Made by a program: the position numbers and the translations under genes
From: G020353115 sp964389685
GTDB taxonomy: Bacteria > Bacteroidota > Bacteroidia > Bacteroidales > VadinHA17
Reading direction: 5' to 3'
Assembly: GCA_964389685.1 (NCBI GenBank)
Contig: CAYMFM010000002.1
Coordinates: forward strand, 1 to 64,000
Length of the DNA stretch: 64,000 nt
Shown: one piece after another, positions 33,791 through 43,448 of the stretch
Layout: each line of letters opens with the position of its first letter
Numbering within the stretch: the first letter of the stretch is position 1
The notes under the pieces: model-generated
Seen by the model: only the letters and a program-made list of their open reading frames with translations
Told to the model about the DNA's origin: nothing
Database searches by the model: none

Positions 33791-34696
33791 ATGCATCGGT
33801 TAACGGATAAATCGTCAAAATACAAACTTGGTGTACTGGAAGGATGGCTATCCTTGTTTGTAAACACGCTCCTTTTTGGACTGAAATTTTGGGCAGGAGT
33901 GGTTACAGGATCTGTAGCGCTGATTGCCGATGCATGGCATACTGTGAGCGATTCAATATCATCCGTAGTCCTTCTTGTAGGGCTTGCTGTGGCTAAAAAA
34001 CCAGCTGATAAAGAACATCCTTTCGGACATGGCAGAGCGGAGTTAATATCTTCTATTATCATCGGTTTTATACTTGCGCTAATCGGATTCAATTTTTTTC
34101 GGGAATCGGTCTTGAGATTGATAAAACATCAGGAGGTATTTTTTGGAACAATTGCCATTGTTGTCACAGCAATTTCTATCGTGGTTAAAGAAGCCATGGC
34201 ACGATTTGCAATTTGGGCCGGTAAAAAAGAGGGTATAAAATCAACCATTGCAGACGGGTGGCATCACCGGTCTGATGCATTATCATCCGTTATCATATTA
34301 ATTGGAATATTTTTAGGAAGATTTTTCTGGTGGATAGACGGAGTGCTTGGGCTCCTGGTGTCTTTATTGATATTTTACACCGCTTATGTAATCATTAAGA
34401 GTGCAGCCGATTCACTGTTGGGAGAAACACCGGATAGCACACTGTTAACGAAAATTGAGAACATTGCCAGGGAAGTCTATCCCCACAACCTTGGACTACA
34501 CCACTTCCATATACACCGGTATGGTGAACATACTGAAATGACATTCCATATCGTTTTGCCTGAAGAAATGGAACTCAAAGAAGCAGGTAAGTTAACGAGA
34601 AGACTGTTTGAGAGAATGAATAACGAATTAAATATCATTGCTACAATACACATTGATACGAGAAGTAATTATATGAAAGAGAGAGAGGACGATTGA
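33791..34696 (+). CDS. cation diffusion facilitator (CDF) metal exporter
   Basis: A 301-residue CDF-family antiporter that would expel Zn2+, Co2+, Fe2+ or similar ions in exchange for protons. Six membrane helices; the two metal-site motifs DAWHTVSD in the second and DGWHHRSD in the fifth helix are both of the zinc-type HxxxD form. The cytoplasmic C-terminal domain (LGLHHFHIHRYGEHTEMTFHIVLP) is His-rich, as in zinc and iron members. It could balance the zinc importer at 10-14 kb, though the two are not linked. The flippase gene follows 37 bases later. Confidence 0.92.
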   Translation: MHRLTDKSSKYKLGVLEGWLSLFVNTLLFGLKFWAGVVTGSVALIADAWHTVSDSISSVVLLVGLAVAKKPADKEHPFGHGRAELISSIIIGFILALIGFNFFRESVLRLIKHQEVFFGTIAIVVTAISIVVKEAMARFAIWAGKKEGIKSTIADGWHHRSDALSSVIILIGIFLGRFFWWIDGVLGLLVSLLIFYTAYVIIKSAADSLLGETPDSTLLTKIENIAREVYPHNLGLHHFHIHRYGEHTEMTFHIVLPEEMELKEAGKLTRRLFERMNNELNIIATIHIDTRSNYMKEREDD

Positions 34697-34733
34697 GAAA
34701 AACAACCTATCTTTCATCCATAATTCATCATTC

Positions 34734-36209
34734 ATGTTTCATCCCATTAAACAACTTGCAGGACAAACAGCCATTTACGGCCTTGGAACAATGATCCCGA
34801 GGTTTTTAAACTATGCTCTTCTGACACCATTTTATACGCGTATCTTGGGACTTGGAGAATATGGCGTCCTGACCGAATTGTATGCTTATGTTGTGGTTTT
34901 ATTGGTGGTGCTGACCTATGGGATGGAAACGGGATATTTCCGATTTTCGACCTCTGATAAAGAGAAGGATCGAGTATTCAGTACAGCCTGGATTTCCCTG
35001 TTTATTACATCAATCTTATTCATTCTGCTGGTAATACTGTTCAATAAACCCATTTCTGACTGGCTGGATTATTCTGCCAACAGAGAGTACATTGTGATTT
35101 TTGCCGTTATTGTTGGTTTGGATGCTTTTTCAACCATTCCATTTGCAAAGTTAAGAAGGGAAAACCGGGGATTGCGATTTGCAATCATTAAGTTAGTGAA
35201 TGTTGCAGTCATCATTGTGCTTGTCTTTTTTTTCCTGCTTTTTGTTCCAAGAGTAGTCGGCAGAAATCCCAACTCCTGGTTGCGGCTGATTTATGCTCCT
35301 GATTTTGGTGTGGGCTATGTTTTTGTTGCAAACCTGGTGGGAAGTACGATTTCACTACTTCTGTTGCTTCCGGAGATCATCAGCACTAAACCGGAATTTA
35401 ACACAGAATTGATGAAGCGGATGTTCCGATATTCATTTCCACTTTTGATTGCGGGACTGGCTGGAACGCTGAATGAAGCACTGGATAAAATCGTATTGAA
35501 ACATCTGCTGCCCGAGGATATCGATGCCATGGCTCAACTGGGTATTTATGGTGCCAGTTTCAAAATAGCCGTTTTTCTAAGCCTGTTTATCCAGATGTTC
35601 CGGTATGCTGCTGAACCGTTCTTCTTTGCCAGGGCAAGGGATAAGAATGCAAAAGAACTTTATGCAAGCGTGATGAAATACTTTGTTATTGTCGGCTTGA
35701 TGATCTTCTTAGGAATTTCATTATTCATTGAAATAGTAAAATATTTTATAGGACCAAAATTCTGGGTGGGCCTTGATGTGGTTCCGGTCGTTCTTATGGG
35801 ATACCTGTTTTATGGGATATTTGTGAATTTGTCAATCTGGTATAAGTTGAATGATCTGACAAAATATGGTGCTATTCTGACCGTGATAGGAGCCATTGTG
35901 ACTGTAACGGTTAATGTGATTTTTGTACCGATTTATGGATATCATGCAAGTGCCTGGGGCCACTTTTTATGCTATCTGGTTATGGTTATTTGTTCCTATT
36001 TCATGGGAAGGCACTATTACCGAATAGATTATCCGATTAAAACCATTGTATTGTACGGAATCATTGCAATTGCACTGTTCATTGTCGATAGGCTTATACA
36101 GATTGATAAGAGGCCCCTGGAACTTGGATTCAATCTTTTGCTATTTGCTATTTTTGCTGGAGTTATATGGGTAAAGGAGAATGTAAGACCGTTGATTTTT
36201 AAATTCTGA
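34734..36209 (+). CDS. polysaccharide flippase (Wzx/MATE-like)
   Basis: A 491-residue inner-membrane protein with 12-14 helices, of the oligosaccharide flippase/MurJ superfamily. The N-terminus KQLAGQTAIYGLGTMIPRFLNYALLTPFYTRIL is typical of Bacteroidota flippases. It would move a lipid-linked sugar across the inner membrane. No glycosyltransferase genes are next to it, so which glycan it carries cannot be said. It lies just upstream of dut and the envelope lipoprotein set, an arrangement that may be conserved in the phylum. Confidence 0.88.
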   Translation: MFHPIKQLAGQTAIYGLGTMIPRFLNYALLTPFYTRILGLGEYGVLTELYAYVVVLLVVLTYGMETGYFRFSTSDKEKDRVFSTAWISLFITSILFILLVILFNKPISDWLDYSANREYIVIFAVIVGLDAFSTIPFAKLRRENRGLRFAIIKLVNVAVIIVLVFFFLLFVPRVVGRNPNSWLRLIYAPDFGVGYVFVANLVGSTISLLLLLPEIISTKPEFNTELMKRMFRYSFPLLIAGLAGTLNEALDKIVLKHLLPEDIDAMAQLGIYGASFKIAVFLSLFIQMFRYAAEPFFFARARDKNAKELYASVMKYFVIVGLMIFLGISLFIEIVKYFIGPKFWVGLDVVPVVLMGYLFYGIFVNLSIWYKLNDLTKYGAILTVIGAIVTVTVNVIFVPIYGYHASAWGHFLCYLVMVICSYFMGRHYYRIDYPIKTIVLYGIIAIALFIVDRLIQIDKRPLELGFNLLLFAIFAGVIWVKENVRPLIFKF

Positions 36210-36274
36210 AATGAAAAGGGCTGCACGTTATTAGCGTTGAGGGGGATTAGCAAAAAAACAAAATTATTGAGTAT

Positions 36275-36709
36275 ATGAAAATTCGGATTGTGAATAAATC
36301 GAAGCACGCGCTACCAGGGTATAGCACAAAGTTTTCAGCAGGAATGGATCTTCGTGCGAGCCTGGAACATCCCGTTGTTCTTAAGCCGATGGAACGGTCT
36401 TTGATACCAACAGGGATATTCATTGAATTACCAAAAAATTTTGAAGCACAAATTCGCCCAAGAAGCGGACTGGCATTGAAAAAGGGCATTACTGTCTTGA
36501 ATACACCGGGTACTATTGATTCAGATTACAGAGGAGAAATTTGCGTGATATTGATTAACCTTTCAATGGAGGATTTTATTGTGGATGACGGAGAAAGAAT
36601 ATGCCAGATGATTATCACAAAACACGAAACGATTGAGTGGGAACCAGTAGATGCTCTGGAATTGACAGATCGTGGAGCCGGGGGATTTGGACATACCGGC
36701 AGCGAATAA
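36275..36709 (+). CDS. dut: deoxyuridine 5'-triphosphate nucleotidohydrolase
   Basis: dUTPase hydrolyses dUTP to dUMP and pyrophosphate, keeping uracil out of DNA and feeding thymidylate synthesis. All five motifs of the trimeric family are seen: SAGMDLRA, PRSGLALKKGI, NTPGTIDSDYRGEI, the RICQMII strand, and the C-terminal P-loop-like RGAGGFGHTGSE. At 144 residues it has the normal length. It precedes the TPR lipoprotein gene by 58 bases. Confidence 0.96.
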   Translation: MKIRIVNKSKHALPGYSTKFSAGMDLRASLEHPVVLKPMERSLIPTGIFIELPKNFEAQIRPRSGLALKKGITVLNTPGTIDSDYRGEICVILINLSMEDFIVDDGERICQMIITKHETIEWEPVDALELTDRGAGGFGHTGSE

Positions 36710-36767
36710 ACAGTTATGGATAAAATGTAAGATTGAAAGAAAGAGAGATTCATAAAAAAGAAAAAAG

Positions 36768-38501
36768 ATGAAGCATTGGTACGTTTGGGGTGTAATACTG
36801 TTAACTTACATTCTTTTAGGCGGTTGTGCGAATAAAACCATACCAGGTAAAACAGAAACGGAAGATAGAGAGCTTACCAGAAAAGAGGAAATTAACTACC
36901 AATATGCTTTTACAGAAGGCATAAAAAAGAAAATAACAGGAAATCTTAGGGAGGCAATTCCATATTTTACAGAGTGCATAAGAATTGATCCCAAGAGTGA
37001 TGCAGCACACTACGAATTGAGTTCAATACTGACCATGGGTGGGAATTATGTGGAAGCCATTAAATACATGAAAAGAGCAAATGAGATTGATACGCAAAAT
37101 GTCTGGTACAAGATGCAAATGGCAAGCTTATATCATGCTATGGGTATGAGGGATAGTACAATAATGATGTATGAAGAAATCCATGAAAATTACCCGGATA
37201 GAACAGACCTCTATTTTAATCTGGCAACACTTCATGGAGAATATGGTGATGAGAAAAGAGCACTTAAGATATTTGATGAGCTGGAAGAACAATATGGGTC
37301 AAACGAAACAATATTGTTGGCAAAGCAGCAGATCTATGCAAAATCAGGAGAATTGGATAAAGCCATTAATGAAGTATTAAAACTCATTAATGCCTATCCA
37401 AACGAAGTGCGGTTTTATGGGATTTTAGCCGAGTTATATTGGTCCGGAAAGCAGGATGAAAAGGCATTGGAAACATACAAGATGCTGTTCACAATCGATC
37501 CGGATAACGGACTGGGACAATTATCAATGATTGAATATTATAAAAATAGAGGTGAACAGGAAGAGATGTTTGCTATGATAGGCAAACTAATAGATAATGA
37601 GACAGTTGGCGTGAATAAAAAAATTCAGATAATGATTCAATTTTTCACGAATGAGGAAAATTTCAAGAAGAATGAAGTTGGCATTGGAAAAGCAATAGAG
37701 GCACTTGCTAACCGATATCCAGAAGATACAAGAGTAAAAACACTGAAGGCAGATTACCATGTAAAAATGGGTGAGTTTGAACAAGCAGCAGTGGAGTTGA
37801 GGTTTGTTACACAACGGGGAAAAACAAATTTTATCATATGGGAGCAACTACTTTATGTTGAGAATTCGATTGGAGAGTATGAACGATTGTTTGACGAAAC
37901 AGGAGAAGCGATAGAACTTTTTCCAGGAGCCCCAACTGTATACTTAATGAGGGGCATTGCTGCAATGGAGCTTGGAAAAAACAAGGAAGCAATAAAAGCT
38001 TTCAAGGAAGGATTAGAATTGGCTGAAGAGAATCAAGAACTGAAGGTACAATTCTATTCCATGTTAGGCGAAGCCTATAAAAATGATGGTAACAATGAGA
38101 TGTCAGATGCATCATTTCAAAAAGCACTGGATCTGGATAATAAAAACTTGTTTGTACTAAACAATTATAGCTATTATCTGTCTTTGCGGGATGAAAAACT
38201 GGATAATGCTCTGGCCATGAGCAAAAAATGCATTGAAAAAGAGCCAAATAATTCGACATACCTTGATACGTACGCATGGATCCTGTTTAAATTGAAACGG
38301 TTCGATAAGGCAAAAGAGTACATTGAAAAGGCAATCGAAAACAATGGAAGCAATAGTAGCGAGATCGTGGAACACTATGGTGATATATTGATCGTTTTCG
38401 GTGAGAAAGAGAAAGCAGTGATGCAATGGAAGAAAGCAGCTGAACTGGGAGGAGAATCAGAAGAGCTTAAAATAAAAATCGAAAAGGCAGAAAGAGAATA
38501 A
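36768..38501 (+). CDS. TPR-repeat lipoprotein
   Basis: A 577-residue lipoprotein (lipobox LGGC at about residues 17-20) made almost wholly of TPR units (AIPYFTECIRIDPKSDAAHYELSSI, ALKIFDELEEQYGSNETILLAKQQIYAKSG, AIKAFKEGLELAEENQELKVQFYSMLGEAYK). In Bacteroidota such a gene commonly precedes a DUF4292 gene and an EnvC-like gene, exactly as here (11 bases to the next start), which suggests a shared role in outer-membrane lipid or cell-wall assembly. A specific function is not known to me. Confidence 0.85.
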   Translation: MKHWYVWGVILLTYILLGGCANKTIPGKTETEDRELTRKEEINYQYAFTEGIKKKITGNLREAIPYFTECIRIDPKSDAAHYELSSILTMGGNYVEAIKYMKRANEIDTQNVWYKMQMASLYHAMGMRDSTIMMYEEIHENYPDRTDLYFNLATLHGEYGDEKRALKIFDELEEQYGSNETILLAKQQIYAKSGELDKAINEVLKLINAYPNEVRFYGILAELYWSGKQDEKALETYKMLFTIDPDNGLGQLSMIEYYKNRGEQEEMFAMIGKLIDNETVGVNKKIQIMIQFFTNEENFKKNEVGIGKAIEALANRYPEDTRVKTLKADYHVKMGEFEQAAVELRFVTQRGKTNFIIWEQLLYVENSIGEYERLFDETGEAIELFPGAPTVYLMRGIAAMELGKNKEAIKAFKEGLELAEENQELKVQFYSMLGEAYKNDGNNEMSDASFQKALDLDNKNLFVLNNYSYYLSLRDEKLDNALAMSKKCIEKEPNNSTYLDTYAWILFKLKRFDKAKEYIEKAIENNGSNSSEIVEHYGDILIVFGEKEKAVMQWKKAAELGGESEELKIKIEKAERE

Positions 38502-38512
38502 ACAGGGAATCG

Positions 38513-39346
38513 ATGAGGCTTGAGAAAGAAAAAATAGTTTGGATAATCATCGCATTGTTGGTGGGGTGTGGGTTGTATTCCTGCAAAACAACAGAAATGA
38601 CCACCCGGATTGCTCCAAAGGATATTCGTGTGAAAGATATTTCCAGTGCCGCTGTAAAAAGGAGTGATTACATACAGGGTATATGGGTAAAGAAAATTAA
38701 GGGCTCAATACATAATGGAAACACTGAATTATCATTTAAAGCAAATTATCGCATTAAAAGAGATTCGGTAATTATCATTTCAATACTGAATCCAGTGGGT
38801 ATAGAAGCAATTAGAATTTTATGCATACCGGATTCATTTGGATTTATTGACAGAATAAACAAGGAATATTATTATGGAAAATATGAGGTGTTGGAAAAGA
38901 AGATTGGATATCAAACAAACTTCGGATTAGTTCAGTCGCTGTTACTAAATGAAATTGCAACGGTGTACAAAGAGACGAAAGAAGATTTTTTTAAAAAATA
39001 TCGAAAACTGAATGTTAACAGTAACCATTGCAGTGTATCATTGGATGAATTAAATACAGATGGATATGGAATAGCGAAGATTAGATATGATCTTGAATTT
39101 GATCCGATTAATTATTATCTGGTGAGGAATAGAATAAGCGACGATAAAGAGAAGAATGAAATTGATATTGTGTATAAGAATTTTAAGGAAGTGGAGCAAA
39201 CATGGTTTCCGGGTCTTATAAGTATAAGAATTGAAAATGAAAGAAATCAGATAACATGCAGTTTAGACCTGGACAGGATTACAATAGATACTGATTTTAA
39301 TACGAACTTCAGCATTGGTCAAAAGTATAAGAAAATTGACTGGTAA
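38513..39346 (+). CDS. DUF4292 lipoprotein
   Basis: A 277-residue lipoprotein (lipobox LYSC near residues 21-24) matching DUF4292, a Bacteroidota family whose fold is expected to resemble LolA/LolB lipid-binding proteins. Strand patterns such as ELSFKANYRIKRDSVIIISILNPVGIEAIRILCIPDSF and RINKEYYYGKYEVLEKK fit. A lipid-handling role is therefore an inference. It lies between the TPR lipoprotein and EnvC-like genes, with a five-base interval before the latter. Confidence 0.85.
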   Translation: MRLEKEKIVWIIIALLVGCGLYSCKTTEMTTRIAPKDIRVKDISSAAVKRSDYIQGIWVKKIKGSIHNGNTELSFKANYRIKRDSVIIISILNPVGIEAIRILCIPDSFGFIDRINKEYYYGKYEVLEKKIGYQTNFGLVQSLLLNEIATVYKETKEDFFKKYRKLNVNSNHCSVSLDELNTDGYGIAKIRYDLEFDPINYYLVRNRISDDKEKNEIDIVYKNFKEVEQTWFPGLISIRIENERNQITCSLDLDRITIDTDFNTNFSIGQKYKKIDW

Positions 39347-39350
39347 AACC

Positions 39351-40550
39351 ATGAAAATAGCAACGGTAAGGTGGAAAATAACCTTGCTTTGCGTGTTGTT
39401 CCTTTCTGCAGCAACAGGTCATGGACAAAGTAAAAATGAACTGGTACGAAGGAAGGAGGATGCATTGCGCGAGATAAGCTTAACTAATGAATTACTGAAA
39501 AGAACGGAACGCAACAGAAAAACCTCATTGAATGAATTGATACTGCTGAACCGAAAATTGAGCCTTAGAAACAATGTTATAGAAAACATTAATTTAGAAC
39601 TTCAATTTGTTGAGAGACAAATTGAAGAGAACAAAGAATTGATTGGATTGCTGGAAGAAGATTTACAAAAATTGAAGAAGGAATATGCAGATCTGATCTA
39701 TTCAGCATTTAAGAAAAGAGAAAACTACAACAAATTAATATTTGTTTTTGCAGCAAAAGATATAAACCAGGCATACAAACGGATGAAATACCTGCAGCAA
39801 TATGCGAAATATAGAAGAAAACAGGCTGTTGTTATTAAAAGAATGGGTGATCTGATTGCACATAAAGTTAATAAACTGGAGGAATACCGAGAGGAAAAAA
39901 GGAGTCTGTTAGAGCAAAATGAAGGCGAAAAGAGTTACCTGGCGGAGGAGAGAAAGGAGAAAAATACAGCAGTGGTGCAGTTACAAAAAGAAGAAAAGAA
40001 ACTGAGAAAACAATTGAAAGAAAAGGAAAGGATAGCAAAAGAATTAGAAAAGGCGATCCAGGAAATTATTGATGAAGAAGCAAGGAAGGTGCGTAATTTT
40101 GACCGGCTGACACCAGAGGAAAAAATGCTAGCCGATAATTTTATAAGCAACAAAGGTAAACTTCCGTGGCCGACAGAAAGGGGTGTTATAATAGGAACAT
40201 TTGGTATACAAGAACATCCGGTGTTGAAAGGTGTAAAAATTGAGAATTTCGGCATTGACATATCTGCGCCGGAAAATGCACTGGCACGAGCAGTTTTTAA
40301 CGGCGAAGTGAAAAAAATTATTGGAATTCCGGGAGCAAACCAGGCAGTTATCATTCAGCATGGTAACTATTTTACAGTATATCAAAACCTTGTCGAAGTG
40401 CGTGTAAATATGGGAGAAATGGTCAAAACAAAACAAGCCCTAGGAAGAGTATTTACTGATCATAACGATGAAAACAAAACAGTACTTAACTTTATGATTT
40501 GGGAGGAAAAGAACAAATTGGATCCAATGCCATGGCTAAGTGGAAATTAA
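39351..40550 (+). CDS. EnvC-like murein hydrolase activator with degenerate M23 domain
   Basis: From the ATG at 39351 (five bases after the DUF4292 stop) it is 399 residues. A signal peptide ends near GHGQ, a long coiled coil covers about residues 30-255, and a LytM/M23 domain ends the protein. In that domain the first zinc motif H-x-G-x-D reads NFGID, and the last, normally HFxIW, reads NFMIWE, so two zinc ligands are Asn. As in EnvC of E. coli it is likely to be an inactive peptidase domain that switches on an amidase at the division site. The middle IQHGNYFTVYQNL is kept. Confidence 0.85.
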   Translation: MKIATVRWKITLLCVLFLSAATGHGQSKNELVRRKEDALREISLTNELLKRTERNRKTSLNELILLNRKLSLRNNVIENINLELQFVERQIEENKELIGLLEEDLQKLKKEYADLIYSAFKKRENYNKLIFVFAAKDINQAYKRMKYLQQYAKYRRKQAVVIKRMGDLIAHKVNKLEEYREEKRSLLEQNEGEKSYLAEERKEKNTAVVQLQKEEKKLRKQLKEKERIAKELEKAIQEIIDEEARKVRNFDRLTPEEKMLADNFISNKGKLPWPTERGVIIGTFGIQEHPVLKGVKIENFGIDISAPENALARAVFNGEVKKIIGIPGANQAVIIQHGNYFTVYQNLVEVRVNMGEMVKTKQALGRVFTDHNDENKTVLNFMIWEEKNKLDPMPWLSGN

Positions 40551-40636
40551 AATATGGGAATAAAATGAAACCATTGGAAATTATTCAAGTATAAGTAGAT
40601 TACCAAATCAAACTGAATAAATGAAGTTGGGACATC

Positions 40637-41032
40637 ATGGAAAAGAACATAACGATTGAATCAGAACAGAAAAATATTCGGATCATTGAAAATTTAATAG
40701 AGGAAATTAGTTCACAGGTAGAATTAAGCACCGAGGTGTATGGTAAAGTGATGGTGGCCACAATAGAGGCTGTTAATAATGCCATTATTCACGGGAACAA
40801 ATCAAACGCTGAAAAGAAAGTGGATATCCGTTTGGCAGTAAACGATAAAGAGATGCAGATTTTTATTGCAGATGAAGGTGAAGGTTTTGACTATGAAAAT
40901 GTTCCTGATCCTACAGCACCGGAAAATATTGAAAATATTCACGGTAGAGGCGTTTTTCTGATGATACAACTATCGGATGAGGTTCATTTTTTTGAAAACG
41001 GATCAAAAGTTGAATTGATATTTTATATTTGA
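40637..41032 (+). CDS. anti-sigma-type histidine-kinase-like ATPase (RsbW/SpoIIAB family)
   Basis: A 131-residue single-domain GHKL ATPase. The N box EAVNNAIIHGN, the G1 box DEGEGFD and the G2 box HGRGVFLMIQLSD are intact. Family members bind and inhibit a sigma factor, or phosphorylate an anti-sigma-factor antagonist. No sigma factor or antagonist gene is adjacent, so its target is elsewhere. It is separated from ybeY by only four bases, and ybeY uses a TTG start, so its translation may be coupled. Confidence 0.85.
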   Translation: MEKNITIESEQKNIRIIENLIEEISSQVELSTEVYGKVMVATIEAVNNAIIHGNKSNAEKKVDIRLAVNDKEMQIFIADEGEGFDYENVPDPTAPENIENIHGRGVFLMIQLSDEVHFFENGSKVELIFYI

Positions 41033-41036
41033 AGCG

Positions 41037-41456
41037 TTGAGCATCTATTTTCATAATGAAACGTGTCATTTTAAGTATAGTGAAATAGCAAAAAGTAAAA
41101 AATGGCTAAGGAAGATACTGCGTGAAGAACAGAAAAAGGAAGGCGACATAAACATTATATTTTCTGATAATCATACAATTCTGCAATTAAATAAAACCTA
41201 TCTTTCACGTAACTATTTTACCGACGTAATTGCGTTTCCTTATGCGGAAGGCAAAACGGTTGATGGTGATATATACATCAGTATCGATACGGTAAAAGAA
41301 AATGCAAAACTCTATAAATGCACCTTTTGGGATGAATTACACCGGGTTATGATTCATGGTTTACTGCACCTTATTGGATACGGTGATAAAACGGCAAAGG
41401 AGAAGAAAGAGATGAGGGAAAAGGAGTCATTTTATTTATCGGAATTCAAGAGTTAA
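41037..41456 (+). CDS. ybeY: endoribonuclease YbeY
   Basis: A 139-residue zinc RNase for 16S rRNA 3'-end maturation and ribosome quality control. The zinc motif reads HGLLHLIGYGDK: the first two His are present, while the third His of the usual HGxLHLxGYDH is replaced, with an Asp in its place, which appears to be the form found in Bacteroidota. NIIFSDNHTILQLNKTYL and TDVIAFPYAEG are typical. No ATG fits; the start is TTG four bases after the upstream stop. Confidence 0.92.
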   Translation: MSIYFHNETCHFKYSEIAKSKKWLRKILREEQKKEGDINIIFSDNHTILQLNKTYLSRNYFTDVIAFPYAEGKTVDGDIYISIDTVKENAKLYKCTFWDELHRVMIHGLLHLIGYGDKTAKEKKEMREKESFYLSEFKS

Positions 41457-41488
41457 TAGACAGATAATCAAAAGGATACATTAATTAA

Positions 41489-41517
41489 TTGCATCTGGAT
41501 GATAATGGTTATATTTG
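41489..41517 (+). promoter_or_regulatory. mnmG promoter (TTG -33, TATATTTG -7)
   Basis: TATATTTG at 41510-41517 is a perfect -7 element, and TTG at 41489-41491 stands 18 bases upstream. The ATG chosen for mnmG is 26 bases downstream, so upstream in-frame starts that would overlap the promoter are unlikely. Confidence 0.55.
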
Positions 41518-41543
41518 CATCCCGGTACATAAGATATGTGAAA

Positions 41544-43412
41544 ATGGAGTATGATATAATCGTGGTTGGTGCGGGACACGCAGGTAGCGAAGCAGCAGCA
41601 GCAGCAGCAAATATGGGCTCAAAAGTGCTGCTGATTACAATGGACATGACGAAAATTGCACAAATGTCGTGCAATCCTGCAATGGGGGGAATAGCAAAGG
41701 GACAGATAATACGGGAAATAGATGCTCTGGGAGGATATTCAGGAATTGTGACGGACCGTTCAATGATTCAGTTTAGGATGTTGAATAAATCGAAAGGACC
41801 GGCAATGTGGAGCCCAAGGGCACAATGCGATAGGATGAAATTTAGCATGGTGTGGAGACAAGTGCTTGAAAGTATTGATAATCTTGATTTTTGGCAGGAT
41901 ACGGTTAAGGAGATACTGATTGATCATGGAAAAGTTACAGGAGTTTTAACAAACATGAATGTAACATTTAAATGCAAAAGCGTAATACTGACAAGTGGTA
42001 CTTTTTTAAATGGGTTGATGCATATTGGGAAAACAAAAATTGAAGGTGGAAGAGCAGCAGAACCACCGGCAATTGGATTATCAAAACAACTGAGAAATAC
42101 CGGGTTTAGGGTAGGGAGGTTGAAAACAGGAACACCACCAAGAGCGGATGGCAGGACCATTGATTTTGATCAATTGATTGAACAGACTGGGGACAAGGAG
42201 AAGAATTGTTTTTCTTTTTTGCATGAACGATTCAATATAGAAAACCAGAGAAGTTGCTATATTACTCATACAGATCTGAACGTGCACGGTGTTCTGGAAA
42301 AAGGATTGGTGGATTCACCACTGTTTAATGGAACAATTAAAAGCATTGGACCAAGATATTGTCCAAGTATTGAAGCTAAGATTGTAACCTTTGCAGATAA
42401 AGAGAAACATCAGTTGTTCATTGAGCCGGAAGGAAATGATACCATCGAATATTACATCAATGGATTTGCATCATCGTTACCATGGAATATACAGTACCAG
42501 GCCTTGAAAAAAGTAAAAGGAATGGAAAAGGTGAAAATATTCAGGCCGGGATACGCAATCGAATATGACTATTTTGATCCAACACAACTGTTGCATACAA
42601 TGGAGACGAAATTGATAGAAAATCTATATTTCGCTGGACAGGTGAACGGAACAACCGGATATGAGGAAGCAGGTGCACAGGGCTTGATCGCTGGGATAAA
42701 TGCAAGCCTTAAAATAAAAGAAGAACAGGAGTTTGTATTGGGAAGAGATCAGGCATATATAGGAGTGTTGATCGATGATCTTGTAACAAAAGGGGTGGAT
42801 GAACCATACCGGATGTTTACATCAAGAGCAGAATATAGGATTTTATTACGGCAGGATGATGCAGATTATCGGTTAACTACGTTGGGTTATGATCTGGGAA
42901 TTGTAAAGAGAGAGCGATATGAAATCATGAGGAAAAAATATGAATGGCGTGACAAAATATTGAATTTCATAAAAGAGATGAGTATAAAACCGGAATGGGT
43001 GAATGAAAAACTGGTAGAGCTGGGAACAAGCAAAGTAAAACAAGGGGTTAAATTAAAAGAAATTTTGCTAAGGCCGCAGGTGTCGATTTTAGCAATGGCA
43101 GAAGTATTGAATGAATTGAAGAAAATGATTGATCAAATTCCAGAAAGAAAAGAAGAGATACTGGAAAGTGCAGAAATATTAATGAAATACTCGGGATACA
43201 TTGAGCGTGAAAAAAGAATTGCTGAAAAGATAAAGCGGTTGGAGCACATAAAAATTGAGAAGGAATTTGATTATGTGAAAATTGCATCCATATCTACGGA
43301 GGCAAGACAAAAATTGATGAGAATAAAACCAAAAACAATTGGACAAGCATCCAGAATAAGTGGAGTTTCTCCATCAGATATAAGTGTGTTGGTTCTCTAT
43401 ATGGGGCGATAA
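41544..43412 (+). CDS. mnmG: tRNA uridine-5-carboxymethylaminomethyl synthesis enzyme MnmG
   Basis: MnmG (GidA) with MnmE installs the carboxymethylaminomethyl group on the wobble uridine of several tRNAs, using FAD. At 622 residues from this ATG it has the normal length. The FAD fold GAGHAGSEAA is at the very start; CNPAMGGIAKGQI, EGGRAAEPPAIGLSKQL, RLKTGTPPR, and the C-terminal TGYEEAGAQGL are family signatures. A run of GCA codons gives an Ala tract after SE. mnmE is not in the window. A parS-like palindrome begins one base after the stop codon. Confidence 0.97.
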   Translation: MEYDIIVVGAGHAGSEAAAAAANMGSKVLLITMDMTKIAQMSCNPAMGGIAKGQIIREIDALGGYSGIVTDRSMIQFRMLNKSKGPAMWSPRAQCDRMKFSMVWRQVLESIDNLDFWQDTVKEILIDHGKVTGVLTNMNVTFKCKSVILTSGTFLNGLMHIGKTKIEGGRAAEPPAIGLSKQLRNTGFRVGRLKTGTPPRADGRTIDFDQLIEQTGDKEKNCFSFLHERFNIENQRSCYITHTDLNVHGVLEKGLVDSPLFNGTIKSIGPRYCPSIEAKIVTFADKEKHQLFIEPEGNDTIEYYINGFASSLPWNIQYQALKKVKGMEKVKIFRPGYAIEYDYFDPTQLLHTMETKLIENLYFAGQVNGTTGYEEAGAQGLIAGINASLKIKEEQEFVLGRDQAYIGVLIDDLVTKGVDEPYRMFTSRAEYRILLRQDDADYRLTTLGYDLGIVKRERYEIMRKKYEWRDKILNFIKEMSIKPEWVNEKLVELGTSKVKQGVKLKEILLRPQVSILAMAEVLNELKKMIDQIPERKEEILESAEILMKYSGYIEREKRIAEKIKRLEHIKIEKEFDYVKIASISTEARQKLMRIKPKTIGQASRISGVSPSDISVLVLYMGR

Positions 43413-43428
43413 TGTTCCACGTGGAACA
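43413..43428. promoter_or_regulatory. parS-like 16-base palindrome (TGTTCCACGTGGAACA)
   Basis: A perfect 16-base palindrome directly after the mnmG stop codon. It matches the ParB-binding parS consensus TGTTNCACGTGNAACA at every fixed position. A T-run follows (ATTTTTT), so the same sequence could also work as an intrinsic terminator with a minimal loop. ParA and ParB genes are not in the window. Confidence 0.65.
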
Positions 43429-43448
43429 ATTTTTTAAAAAATAAATCC

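Noticed and set aside
41594..41612. GCA trinucleotide run in mnmG
   Set aside because: It is in frame and encodes an alanine tract after the FAD-binding glycines, a region that is Ala-rich in this family; no sign of instability or function.
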